A stretch of DNA of 29,111 nucleotides, from contig QXVZ01029495.1 in NCBI GenBank assembly GCA_008931825.1, positions 1 to 29,111 of the forward strand, in the 5' to 3' direction. The notes beneath the pieces are model-generated. The model was not told where the DNA came from, ran no database searches, and saw nothing but the letters and a program-made list of their open reading frames with translations. Made by a program: the position numbers and the translations under genes. Below, piece by piece: positions 1 to 10,726 of the stretch. This stretch comes from Phallusia fumigata (lineage: Eukaryota > Chordata > Ascidiacea > Phlebobranchia > Ascidiidae). Position 1 is the stretch's first letter. The number at the start of each line of letters is the position of its first letter.

Positions 1-1345
1 TGAATTTCTATGTTTTGCTAAGAAGCGCGCTTTTACGGTTCATTGCGTGGAGGTCACGTGCGATACGCGAAAATGGTCACGTGGTATAGATTTGTTAGGG
101 TTTGAAAAATTCTGTTAGGCCTCCCAGAAGTTTGTTTAATTTGCACACCATGGTCAACTTCGCTTTTGTATTCATAGCATAGAGCTAACACCTGGGCTAA
201 AGTATTTGGGATAGGCCTTCAGGATTAAACTGTTATCACCGCGGTCCCAACCGGTGCCAAGCGCTCTAATTGTCCCCAGCAAATAGTTTTTTATACACCA
301 GACTTCCGTAACGCCTGTCAATTATGTGTTTGCACTTTGCAAAACTCCAATATTTCATCACGTTTAAGAGGCTGCGTGAGCCGCTTGGCAACAATTTGCG
401 GGTAAACTGAAAATGCGCATACTTTAGAATTCATTTCGATTTTCGCACTTACACCTTTCAAGTGGTCCAACCCGTTTGACTCTTGACTGAATAAGTTCAT
501 TTGCTCCAAATCTGCGGAAATGTAAACTCGGTTCGTACGTTTTGCGTATTTTCAGAATTTGTAATGGAACGAAACCCACACACTTGGATATAGGTGGCGC
601 TGTTGGGTGATTTTTAAAGATTTTTGGCGCAGTTTTGCGGCTTTTCGCTTTTGCTACGACGCGACCGCACATTAAGAGCTGACACTCCAGCTAACGCTCG
701 AAGCATACAGCCTTAAGTGGTTTGTGGCTCGGTGTGGCAAATTGTCGTTGGCTGCCTTTTATGATTTTTAAACGCTTTTTACTCGACATATATAAGAAAC
801 ACACAATTGGATGTCGGTCGATTATAGGTTTTTTAGCGTTAGGTGTTTGTCTGAACCTTGCGGTGCATGTTTTTGGAATATATTTCGACTAAAAGTCGTT
901 TAACGTTTTGAAATGCAAGCATTTGTACACCAATTACCAACGATTATAAATATTGGGTGTTGCGTGACCAACAGACCCTCCGAAGAAGCAAATGCGTTTT
1001 ACAATTTAGGAGTGATTTCCGAACTAGGGTTTATTTTGGATGTGCATTCGTCACACAGTAATACAATTACATAACTTTTAAACAGTTTACAAACTTTATT
1101 AACGAAAAAAGTATTTTTTCCTTATTTTAGCCTAAAGATGTTTTTGTAGTAAACTTAAATGTGTGGATACAATAAAGAAAAAAAATAAGTCGATCATAAG
1201 ACTCGCCTGATTTTCCTGCTGATAATGGACATCACGTGATCGTCAAACGACATTTGATTGGTCAAACACCTCAGAAAATTAAAATCAATCACAAAATGTA
1301 TTCACACGGTGTCCACAAACTTCCAATCTCTACTTATTGACCCAG
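1..1345. other. Non-coding, probably a gephyrin intron or 5' flank
   Basis: No plus-strand exon resembling gephyrin G domain or linker is visible. The stretch holds two CACGTG E-boxes (55-60 and 78-83), another at 1234-1239, a TATA-like run near 787-795 and an AATAAA at 1171-1176. Whether these act is unknown. A weak minus-strand exon pair (about 330-510) is described in the findings. Confidence 0.5.
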
Positions 1346-4300
1346 ATCAACGATTCAAGTCCCTCGCTTTCGACCGACAGTTTTCGTCACCACATCCAGG
1401 AACATCCAGACAGGGGGAGCTCCCTGGTGACCGCCAGTGACCTGAACATGGAACCTGACACCGAGGCCGATGATGCCATGTCCGGCACATGCAGACATCA
1501 GCATGTAAGCAACCCTACTGTTTGGTGGTGGTGTAGCCGTAAAAGAGTAAAAAACAGTTTTTTGTAGTTTCAAGTGGTTAAACGCTTGCAAGGCCTGGTT
1601 CAATTTCGCTTTACGATTCTTGGAAGTTTGGCGTACAGCACTGTTTGTTGCATTATCGTCAAGGCCGTTTTAGGCCTTGAGTGAGAAAAATTATATGTAT
1701 GGGCATAGGCTTTTTACCTAATGTATGTACCAGGCACAAGGCGATGCCAAATGGAAAAGCAGTTGTTTTTTGGACAATACAATCTAATTAAAGAAGGCGA
1801 AATATCGACCAATTTTTAAAAAAAAAACGAACATTAATTTTGGTTCTAATGGACCCATGCATTTGTTTATTCAGCTCCAAAGCATAACTACTTTTTCCTG
1901 TTTTCTGAACAGGTTAGTGTAATCGGATCCAGACCGCTAAGCCGAAGTATTCTGTCTGATAGCGCAGTATCGGGTAAGTCGAAGTTTATAGCAGTGATGT
2001 TTTTGCGTTTTCAAGTACTAAAACTATTTGCATGGAAAAAGGTCCAACAAAATTTGATTCTATGAAATAAGTCGTGACCTCAGCTGACGACTATTTCAGG
2101 TTTAGATTCAAGTGGAGTTTCGAAAATCGCGCGACGTCTTCGAAATTCCCCTTACCCGCTGACATCAATGGACAAAGCGTTTTCCATCGTTCTCAACAAT
2201 TCGCCACCTCTTCGCGTTGTGTCAAAGTATTTCAAAGGTAACCCTGCGAGTTTCGGCAATTCTGATAATGACAATAGCGTGTCTCAAAACGTGGAATATA
2301 AATTATACACGAGCAATTGCTTGCATCTTACTGGGATCTGTACTGCTGTTTTAAGTAGTCTCAATAGAAAGATACATGCCACTGATGCTGAGTAAAAAAT
2401 CTTTCACGTTTCACTCTAATGTCATCATCAACAATGACTCAGAAAGGCGGCCAACAGTCGTTTGTCTGTTCACACGCACATGTGCTGACATGTATTTTTA
2501 AATTGAAACAGCATTTTGGTGTAACAAAAGTACGCAAAAATCGGTTGATCCCACAAAACACGTTTTTTATTATTCCGTGATCCGAACCTGTAACAGTTTA
2601 AATTCTGTGTCACCCATTCTCGGTAACCTTCCTCGATTAAACTGGTTCTTTTGGACCCAAACGACGCAGCGAACAAGCTTAATGAGATGAAACAAGAAAA
2701 TACTCAAATTTGAACTCAACCATTTTCCGACAACCAAAAAATTGATTTGTTTTCTCACCAACCCAACCCTCTCTACTTCACAGAGGCGTTTGGTCACATT
2801 CTTGCCGAAAATGTTCGTTCCAAGGGTCCCCTCCCCCCCTTTCCGGCGTCGATTATGGATGGATACGCTGTCATAGGTAAGCTCTGGTGACGGATACAAT
2901 TCTGAGCAGAAACTAAACGACCCACGCTAAAAATCGAATATCGAATGTAAATTAGTGATTTTTACCAAGTGGTACGCGAGTGTTTTTTTGTCTTCACATA
3001 ACTCTGTCTTCATAGCTTTTGCTTTTACTTATCCGGTGCTGTATATTAGTTCCTGCATTTCCGTGTAAGTTTATTGCACTTTTGTTATTAATTTTCTCGC
3101 ATAAGATTAACGTAAGCCGGGCTACTTTAGAAGGGGGTGGTACGCATGACAAATAGGTGGCTCAAGTAATCCACGATGACAAAAAAGGTTGTTGCCATAG
3201 CTTAAATCGAATATTGTAAGCTTTTGCAAGACTTTCGGAATTCCGTTTTCCCATCTATACTTTCACACTCATAAGGAAACTTTCCATTTATTTCTAGCGT
3301 CCGACACTCCTGGTGACCTCGACGTTGTGGGTTCGTCGATTTGCGAGAGGAGCAACAGTAGTTCGAACGACAATTACCTGTCTTCCGGCAAAGTTTATCG
3401 GATCACCACCGGGGCTCCACTGCCGATTGGTGCCGACGCCATAGTGCCGGTCGAGGAAAGCATGCTGCTGGAAGAAACCGACGACGTAAGTTAATAGTGT
3501 GAAAAATGCGTGTTTTATTCCCTTCGATACGCAGAGTTGATTTTTTGTCAATGCATATCCTAAAATGCATGTCAGAATTAAACATCGACTGCAGTGATCC
3601 TAAAATGTTTTTTGCCAAGTATACTAAAAAGCAATAAGTGAATAAAACAACTCTAAATAGTTACAAACACACAAATAAAGCTGACGATGTGACTAATAAT
3701 GTCCTTTATTTATCGGTGAAATAATTTTATTAAAAGTACAATGAAATGCATTTTTCTGTGTTGCTTTCATGTCGATTTGACTCCTAAAATGCTTGTCAAA
3801 ACCGAAAATCGACTACTGGGCTTTTATTAACCATAGCAGAAGCCCCCAAATCCTTTTTGTTGGTTAAAATTGTTTATTTCTAGAAAGGTTTAGTTGATTT
3901 TCGTCTAAGTCATATCCGATCCCTCTTCCTTTCCAAGTAAACCTTCAGGCCAAAAGAAAACAAAATCTCTCTGTATTTGTCAGGGTGACACTGAACTACG
4001 CGTTCGAATCATGAAGGCGGTTTTACCCGGTCAGGATGTGAGGCCTGTGGGTAGCGACATCAAGACCGGTGAAGTTGTAGTGAAAGCTGGGACCAGAATT
4101 GGACCTTCTGAAGCTGGACTTCTCGCTGCTGTTGGTATCACGTCTGTTCGTGTTCACAGTCTACCTGTGGTCGCGTTGTTCTCCACTGGAAACGAGGTAC
4201 GATATTAAAACTGAATGCATTCATTACATTGAGCATTATTAAGGTTTTTTGGATTTGTGAAATTTATTTTTTTCTTCCATTTTAATCCATTTTATGCCCT

Positions 4301-7154
4301 TTTACTGCTTTCTGCACCAATGTACCTGTGTTTTTTGACAATAAGTCCTTATAATGTAAACAAATATGTTTTGTATAGTATTCACAACGCCAACATACTA
4401 AATGAAGTTTTGTTGCATATACTTCAATGTGATTAATTTAGTTTCTTCATTTCCTGTACTACGACCCTTCGAAATTTGTGTATTATCATATGCGACTCTA
4501 GCCTGAAATAAGTTTGGCCATTTCTGGTGTATTCCCTGTCTGTCGTCTCGCTAGTCTCTCTGTGATGTCTCACCGTGTCTTTATCCAGCAGCAGACCTCT
4601 AACTTATTTTGCAGCTTGCCGAGCCGGACACGCAAGTGCTTGGGCCGGGTGAGATCCGGGATTCGAACCGGGTAACCCTCACACTCTTCCTCAAGCAGCA
4701 GGGTTACAACGTGATCGACATGGGGATTATACCTGATGACCCGATACGGCTGAAGGAAGCTCTACTCGGGGCTTGCGACAGAGGTATGACATTTTGCCAA
4801 GAAACTGATTATGTTCACTGAGAGATTTTAGCGACTAAGGATTAGCTGGAACCACAAGAGGTTTTGTGGAGATTACCACGTTTTGCCTATAGTAAATCAA
4901 GTTATTTATCTTTAGGAATTCCAATAGACTTGGAATAGTTTGTTTTATTTTTATCCTCGGTTATCAACGCCTGAACGCGTCCACAATGAATAAAAACTTT
5001 GAAGCGTATTGATAAGTAACAAGTAGTAACCATATTGTGATTGTGGTTTTTATATTAATAGATATTTTTTATCACGCTAATGGGGAAGTTGTGGTACATA
5101 TTTTCACAATTCCAAATCATTTTATAAACTATCTCGAAATTTGAGAGAACAGTCTCAGATGCTGCCAGAATCAGTCGGCATGTTCCTCAGGTATTATATA
5201 CGACCAAAAACCTGACTAAAAATTTGGCATTTATTTTCCACACCTGCACTGAGACTTGAACACGACTCTAAACACTCTTGACTTGACTTGAGACTCGGAC
5301 CCCTCGAGACTTGATTTGACTTGAGACTCGGACCCCTAGAGACTTGACTTGACTTGAGACTCGGAACCCTAGTGAATTGACTTGACTTGACTTGAGGTTC
5401 TGACCCCTAGATACTTGATTTGACTTGGCTTGAGACTCGCACCCCTAGACTTGACTTGAGACTCGGATCCCTAGAGACTTGACTTGAGACTCGACGTATA
5501 AGATTCGTTACCCAACACTGGGTTGTAGTAATGCTGCTTAAGTTTCTTGCTTAAGGAAACACAATTGACCTGGACAGAATTAACCACATTTTCGGACCAC
5601 AGTTGCGCCAGCCATCTTGGCGGTACAAACAAGGCACGGTTGTGAGGATATCGCCGTTTCACAACTAAATGTCTATTTTCAAATGCAGCTGACGTCATCA
5701 TCACATCCGGCGGCGTTTCAATGGGCGAAAAAGACTTTATAAAACCGCTTCTGACAACACTGGGAGCAACCATTCAGTTTGGACGTGTTTTCATGAAACC
5801 TGGGTAAGTCCCCGAACAGTTACTAACATAGCTTTGCTTCCGTTCGGTTTTTTACAAATCACGTTTTCATGCAATGCAGAAAACCAACCACCTTCGCCAC
5901 GCTGGAAACTACCAAAGGGAAACGATTGTTTTTCGCGCTACCAGGTAAGTTAAAATTGGACTCTAATTCAGTTTTATGAAATCAACTGGGACAAATACGT
6001 TTTCACGTCAAATATGTATGGATGGGCATGCTCGGTCGAGCAGCGACTTTCTGCAGGAGACCTAGAAAAACATGTTCATTTATAACAAATACGCAGATAT
6101 CAGGCTTTAAATATTCTACATTCCAAACAAACAAGTCGAAACAATTGTTCCTCTTTGAAACCGCTTATCGTGTATCTTATATAAAGGGCACAGGAATAAA
6201 AAATTAGCTAAAACAGCTTTTAAATGATTTCCCGTTTGGTTTTTTGGTGTAAAACCACTACCCTGTCGTCTCTAGGCAACCCGGTGTCCGCTCTGGTCAC
6301 GTGCAACCTCTTTGTCCTTCCCTGTCTCCGGAAGATGGGGGGATGGGAGGAACCGAGACCGACCATCATCAAAGCCAAGGTAGGTGCATCACTGTTTCCT
6401 CACATTGCGGTGTATCACATTTTTGGCACTTCTTGTTTAAGTTGTGATAGGCTGTCGCGATCGGAAATGATTTATATGTGGATCCTTTTGCTGCCTGTTT
6501 AACTAAAAAAGACACGATCGTATATCGTCAACGGTTCATCTGTTATCCACCTAATCGCGTAGCGCTGAAGGTTGAATCCTTTGTGCTTTTTTTGCCTAAT
6601 TTATTTCACGAGATGTAAGGTAATAATATGGAGGCATTTTTGGAAAACATTTAAAAAATTACAAATTAGCTAAAAACATAAACCCACAACACGAGGCCCC
6701 CAAAAAAGTCCGCCAAAATGATCGAGGGGTGACAGCGTGATCGCAAGGTTGTGGGTTCTAATCCTGTCTCGACACCTTGTGTGTCCCCGAACAAGAAATT
6801 TAAGCAGCATTGCTCAAATCCAGTGCAACTTCATAGGCTCATTATGAGGACAACGCATTCAGTCGTTGTTCCGCCCGCCGAGAATAGAATAAAACAAACG
6901 AAACAAACTTATATTCGGCACAGCTGTCCTTCGACGTCCGCCTTGACCCTCGGCCCGAATACCAGCGGGTCCATCTTCGTTGGGAACCCAAGGAATCGAC
7001 GCCATGGGCAGACAGCACAGGTCGTCAAATTAGCAGTCGGCTCCTCAGCATGGTTTCGGCCAATGGGCTCCTTATGCTTCCGCCTCGCACTGATAAATGT
7101 CAATCGATCAAGCGTGGCGAGGTGGTCGACGCAATGGTGATCGATCAACTGTGA
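1346..7154 (+). CDS. GPHN: Gephyrin, linker end plus complete MoeA-like E domain (5' part outside window)
   Basis: Eleven exons join in frame: 1346-1504, 1913-1973, 2100-2237, 2784-2876, 3298-3485, 3984-4196, 4615-4783, 5689-5803, 5880-5944, 6276-6379 and 6924-7154 (TGA), 511 residues here. All have AG/GT borders and matching phases. Residues 1-90 are a Ser-rich linker; from PLTSMDKAF (M97) on, the match to the gephyrin E domain is continuous. Hallmarks are [37 protein letters not shown] (347-356), [16 protein letters not shown] (400-406) and [11 protein letters not shown] near the end. In the family, the E domain inserts molybdate into adenylylated molybdopterin and, in vertebrates, scaffolds glycine/GABA-A receptors in the cytosol. 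The MogA-like G domain is not seen and is presumably upstream, so the first exon border is the least certain; ATG 1337 is an alternative start for an E-domain-only form. The equivalent of receptor-contact Tyr719 is Cys494 (TGT 7098-7100). Confidence 0.93.
5278..5493. repeat. Minisatellite of GACTTGACTTGAGACTCGG-type units
   Basis: About seven imperfect units of roughly 25-40 bp, built from ACTTGACTTG and GAGACTCGGACCCCTAGA, run through the gephyrin intron between the exons ending at 4783 and starting at 5689. The units vary in the number of ACTTG pentamers (one to three), which points to slippage plus unequal exchange. The array ends next to a SINE-like copy on the opposite strand. Confidence 0.85.
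5500..5640 (-). mobile_element. tRNA-derived SINE copy, degenerate, minus strand
   Basis: Read on the minus strand, this segment matches the plus-strand element at about 6719-6890. Both have a B-box-like GGTT.. block, then TGTGT.TCC, then (A/G)CAAGAAA(C/T)TTAAGCAGCATT and CCAGTG in the same order. This copy is the more decayed. Two independent copies in opposite orientation in introns of one gene support a dispersed retroposon family. The outer limits are approximate. Confidence 0.6.
6719..6890 (+). mobile_element. tRNA-derived SINE copy, plus strand
   Basis: A good polymerase III B-box (GGTTCTAATCC, 6754-6764) lies about 35 bp after an A-box-like TGATCGAGGGG (6719-6729). It is followed by a unique body with AAGCAGCATTGCTCAAATCC and an A-rich tail (AATAAAACAAACGAAACAAAC near 6890-6908, interrupted). 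This order of tRNA-like head, body and A-rich tail is typical of SINEs. It sits in the last gephyrin intron, just upstream of the acceptor at 6923. The relation to the copy at 5500-5640 is seen directly in the sequence. Confidence 0.65.
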
Positions 7155-7163
7155 CGACCTGGT

Positions 7164-7189
7164 CACGTGTTTAACAGGCTCGTCACGTG
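7164..7189. promoter_or_regulatory. Paired GTCACGTG E-boxes just after the gephyrin stop
   Basis: Two CACGTG cores at 7164-7169 and 7184-7189 are preceded by GT, and the second reads GTCACGTGAC, a perfect palindrome matching the bHLH-Zip (MITF/TFE/USF) consensus. They are 20 bp apart, about two helical turns, starting 10 bp after the TGA. Any regulatory use is inferred. Confidence 0.35.
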
Positions 7190-7313
7190 ACCTTAGCCCG
7201 GAGCGACGAAATTTTAGTTGATGCGTGGACATGTGACTGACAAAAATTTGAACGGTTTGATTTTTTTTATCTGGTTTTAAGGGGGAGAATTCGGTACAAG
7301 AGGCTGCACTTGT

Positions 7314-7510
7314 AATAAAGTGACGAATCTGTCAACTTGAAAAGTTGGTAGATGTTAATACATTGGCCACAGAACTTTCATTTGTTTTGCTGTTTATAAA
7401 ATCGTGTAATTGTTTGATAATAAATGCAGGTGCCGTAAAGCGGAACCAGTTGAGGTTTGCTGAAAGCAGGGCTGTAAAAAGAGATGCTCTACTTTTATTG
7501 ATTGAATAAA
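7314..7510 (+). terminator. Candidate gephyrin polyadenylation signals
   Basis: Three AATAAA hexamers follow the gephyrin stop codon at 7314-7319, 7419-7424 and 7505-7510. They would give 3' UTRs of about 180-370 bases. The first is the nearest canonical signal; use of any one cannot be shown from sequence alone. Confidence 0.5.
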
Positions 7511-10500
7511 ATCTTAAGCGTCAGTAATCAAATTGATAAATTTGCCTTTACATCACTTGCAACCTTTATTGAACTGCTTCTCAGGCAACTGTGTTTGTTC
7601 TTAAGCCTCGCCCCAAGCCACAATCGTGTACGTTTATTGTCGCCTCTTTCGTTTCTGTGCTTATAAGCTGAAAGTTTCATATTATTGGCTGCTGTGAAAG
7701 TAAGCAACCGGTTTCCCGGATACAGCAAAGCTACATACGCATTTATATTTAAAACAAAACATATATTTAAAAGCATTGGTACAAATCTATTGAAATCTTT
7801 GCGGGTGGGCAAATTAGTGCCATTGTTTCTAAGTGTTATTGTTGCTACGTTTTAAACTGTACAGTATGTAGAGTATTGAAATTTTTTTCACCAAAAAATC
7901 AAGCTACCAAAAAATCGATGATGTTCGTACCAAAGCCAAAGTTCGTCTTTTTTGCCCCTTATTATCATCGTATCATGTTTTTAAACAATTTTAACATTGC
8001 GAAGTTTGCGATTCGTGACGTCAAATTTAGTACTCAAATTTAGTAGACCACCAACGCTCCATGATCATTAGCATAAAAGCAATTCATTTTGAGAAAATAG
8101 TTTCACTGGAATTCAAAGAACTAAACACAACACTTGTATAAATAGCGTTCCACACTGACGCCTTTTCCAAAAATCACTTGCATTTTCATGTTGGAAGCGA
8201 TAAAATAACCGCACTGACAGGTTTGTTTTTTGTCCAAAAATTTTCAGGCGCATATAATTATTTCAAGTTCTCAGCTTCTGTAAACTGCCAAAATCAACTT
8301 TTTACCCGCGATGAAAGCCATTGATGAACAGTGTAATATTTATGTTTTGCTGTAGATTTTTGATTGGTTTTAACAAAACATGCAAACAGCAGTAACAAAG
8401 CAAAGCTTTTAAAACAACGGACAAATTTTGTGATTTTGTTTCCGCGTCATACCTTTGTTGTGATGCCATCACACACAAATGGCGACCATATAGTTCAATT
8501 TAGATGCTTATAAACTGTGCAGACAGTTGGGTTAGAAAATATATACCGTCGTTTGTATTGTGTTTTACCGTTAAATGTGCATCGTGTTTCAAGATTTCCA
8601 CAAACTCTTTCACCTGTTTTCTTTTGCATCGTCTGAAACCTGTTGTTGCCTAAACCTGACCCAAATGTTGTAAAAAGGTGTTTCAGTAACTTGCACCAGC
8701 AAAACATTGCATTGTTGCATGCTTTTTACCGTTGTTTGCATCAATACGCGTTTCTTTAGCGTTCTTACTGCGGCGTCGAAACATCACTAGTATTGTGGCA
8801 TGGGTGTCAAACCCGATTTCAGCCTATCTAGTACATGACATTATTGTTCCATATACACCTTCTACATGAGAACGCTCACTACACCACTTGTGTCGTGTTT
8901 CACCTCTTGGGATAAAATTAGTTGTATTTTTTAGAGACGGTTACATAGTGTATGTAGTAACTATGGTTACATTGTGGTTGGTGACATTTTTACATTTAAC
9001 CTTATTTAGAGGTACGTAAGTCTTTAGATCAGTGGTTCCCGCCCGAGGAGGAATGTTAGTCTGTCCTTTGAAATAGAGGACGGTTGGCAATTATAGGTGT
9101 GACAGATCTGCATCATACATAATTTTCGTTATTCGTGGCAAATGGAAAATTGGTCTGAACAGAAGTAGGGGAGAAAGGTTACGAACACTGCTCAATAGAA
9201 CTTTATGTTGATCTCAAACGCATGTTGACTAGAGAATCTACACGTACTTGGTCTCAAATTCCGCTAGTGGCGTGTCCTGTTGTTGAAATGAAAGCTTGCT
9301 TTGACAGGTTTGTCGATCCATCAAGTTAATTGCGATGTACTGTTTCTTTGTTGGTGTGACATGAATTCCAACGCAACTCATTAGGCTCAGGTATTCAGTT
9401 TCAATACATTACTCAGCGGAACATACCATGTAATGATGCCAAGTTGTTTTGTCACGATTAGGTATCATTATCCAGTGGACTTTTTTCGGTTTCCTGTCTA
9501 CGGGTTGCTTTAGCTTAACATGAGTTTGTTGTGCCCGTAATGACTTGTTCACTAAAACAGTTAATGACATTTTATTTTTCTCAATTACAAATTGATTCCA
9601 AAAGAATCGAAGGCTTGAAGATAAGTTAGAGGCAAAATAATCACATTTTTAAGCAAACAGTGATCTAACAACATTCAAAACATCAAGCAAATCGTGAGTT
9701 TGCCAGCACAAAATTTAGTGAAAGCATTTCTTGGTCCAACAGTTGCCCACAAATCGTGTCAACGAATTCCTTGTTGTTTAGTAACCAGCCAGTTATGACC
9801 AAACAAAGGCTCCTCCAAAGTGTGGTAAACAACTCAACANAAGTTAGAGGCAAAATAATCACATTTTTAAGTAAACAGTGATCTAACAACATTCAAAACA
9901 TCAAGCAAATCGTGAGCTTGCCAGCAAAAAATTTAGTCAAAACATTTCTTTGCCCAACAGCACCCACAAATCGTGTCAACAAATTCCTTGTTGTTTAGTA
10001 ACCAGCCAGTTATGACCCAACAAAGGCTCCTCCAAAGAGTGGTAAACAACTCAACACACGAAGTACAATGGAAAGCAAGCTATCGGAGTAGGACGCCCAG
10101 TTTCAGATTTCATTAACCTCGCGTTTAACCCTATGTGCCCTAGCGTCGCTTTGTCATCCACTTGTTAAACCTGGCTATAGTTTTTTCTAGAACGTATAGT
10201 CTGTCTTCACAGGAGCAAGCACATGGGTTTAAAAGTTCTGTCTGTGTTATTTTTGCTATTTCAGCAATGATAAAAGTTTAGCGTTGTAAAGGATTCTTTC
10301 GTGCACAAGTCGAGTACCAGCCAGAGTCAAATACGAGTTTCTGGGGTTAATGACTCAAATCGAGTCGTGTGTTGCCGCTAAATGTAAACGTTAGTTCAGT
10401 AATTTTGTGGCAAATTAGCGGCACGCTTACTTTAAAAAACGGACAAACATCGTCCGCTGATTGACGGAAATATAGATTTGGGTCGTTCAGTCAAGTTTTG

Positions 10501-10726
10501 ATAACTGTTTTATGAACCTGGAAATAGTTCGTTTCGTTTTCGCATTGTTTTAACTTTACAAGCTCAAAAAGTCCGGGTCACTCTCGGACAGACAAACAAA
10601 TGTGTGAAAAGTATGCACAGCTTAGTCAAGGCAGGGCAAGTACTGGACAAGATCAACTAAATAACCAATGTTTTTGTACAAAAGCTATATTGTGTTTACT
10701 CCACAAGTTTTTCTGTGATCCACAAT
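7511..10726. other. Intergenic, no gene recognised
   Basis: AT-rich sequence with only short, unremarkable open frames on both strands. It holds a CRE-like TGACGTCA (8016-8023), a small direct repeat (CAAATTTAGTA, around 8025-8045), a transposon-end-like CAGTGGTTCCC (9030-9040) without a visible partner, and the duplicated segment around the N at 9840. The promoter of the downstream EF-hand gene should lie at the right end, but no core element is convincing. Confidence 0.6.
9623..10056. repeat. Direct duplication split by N at 9840 (217 and 216 bp)
   Basis: The sequence 9623-9839, beginning AAGTTAGAGG and ending AACTCAACA, is repeated at 9841-10056. There are about a dozen substitutions and small indels by eye, roughly 5-6%. 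The second copy starts exactly after the N, and the first ends exactly before it. The exact fit to the N suggests two haplotype versions of one locus joined in tandem by the assembler, rather than a true tandem repeat. Confidence 0.9.

Noticed and set aside
4651..4675. B-box-like GGATTCGAACCGGG on the opposite strand
   Set aside because: It lies inside the gephyrin exon encoding IRDSNRV and has no A-box or tRNA fold; coincidence of codons.
6751..7140. 129-codon plus-strand frame
   Set aside because: It runs through a SINE and then the last gephyrin exon in the wrong frame.
6909..7232. 107-codon minus-strand frame
   Set aside because: Antisense shadow of the last gephyrin exon.
9030..9040. 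CAGTGGTTCCC, a possible hAT end
   Set aside because: No partner end or target duplication found; too short alone.
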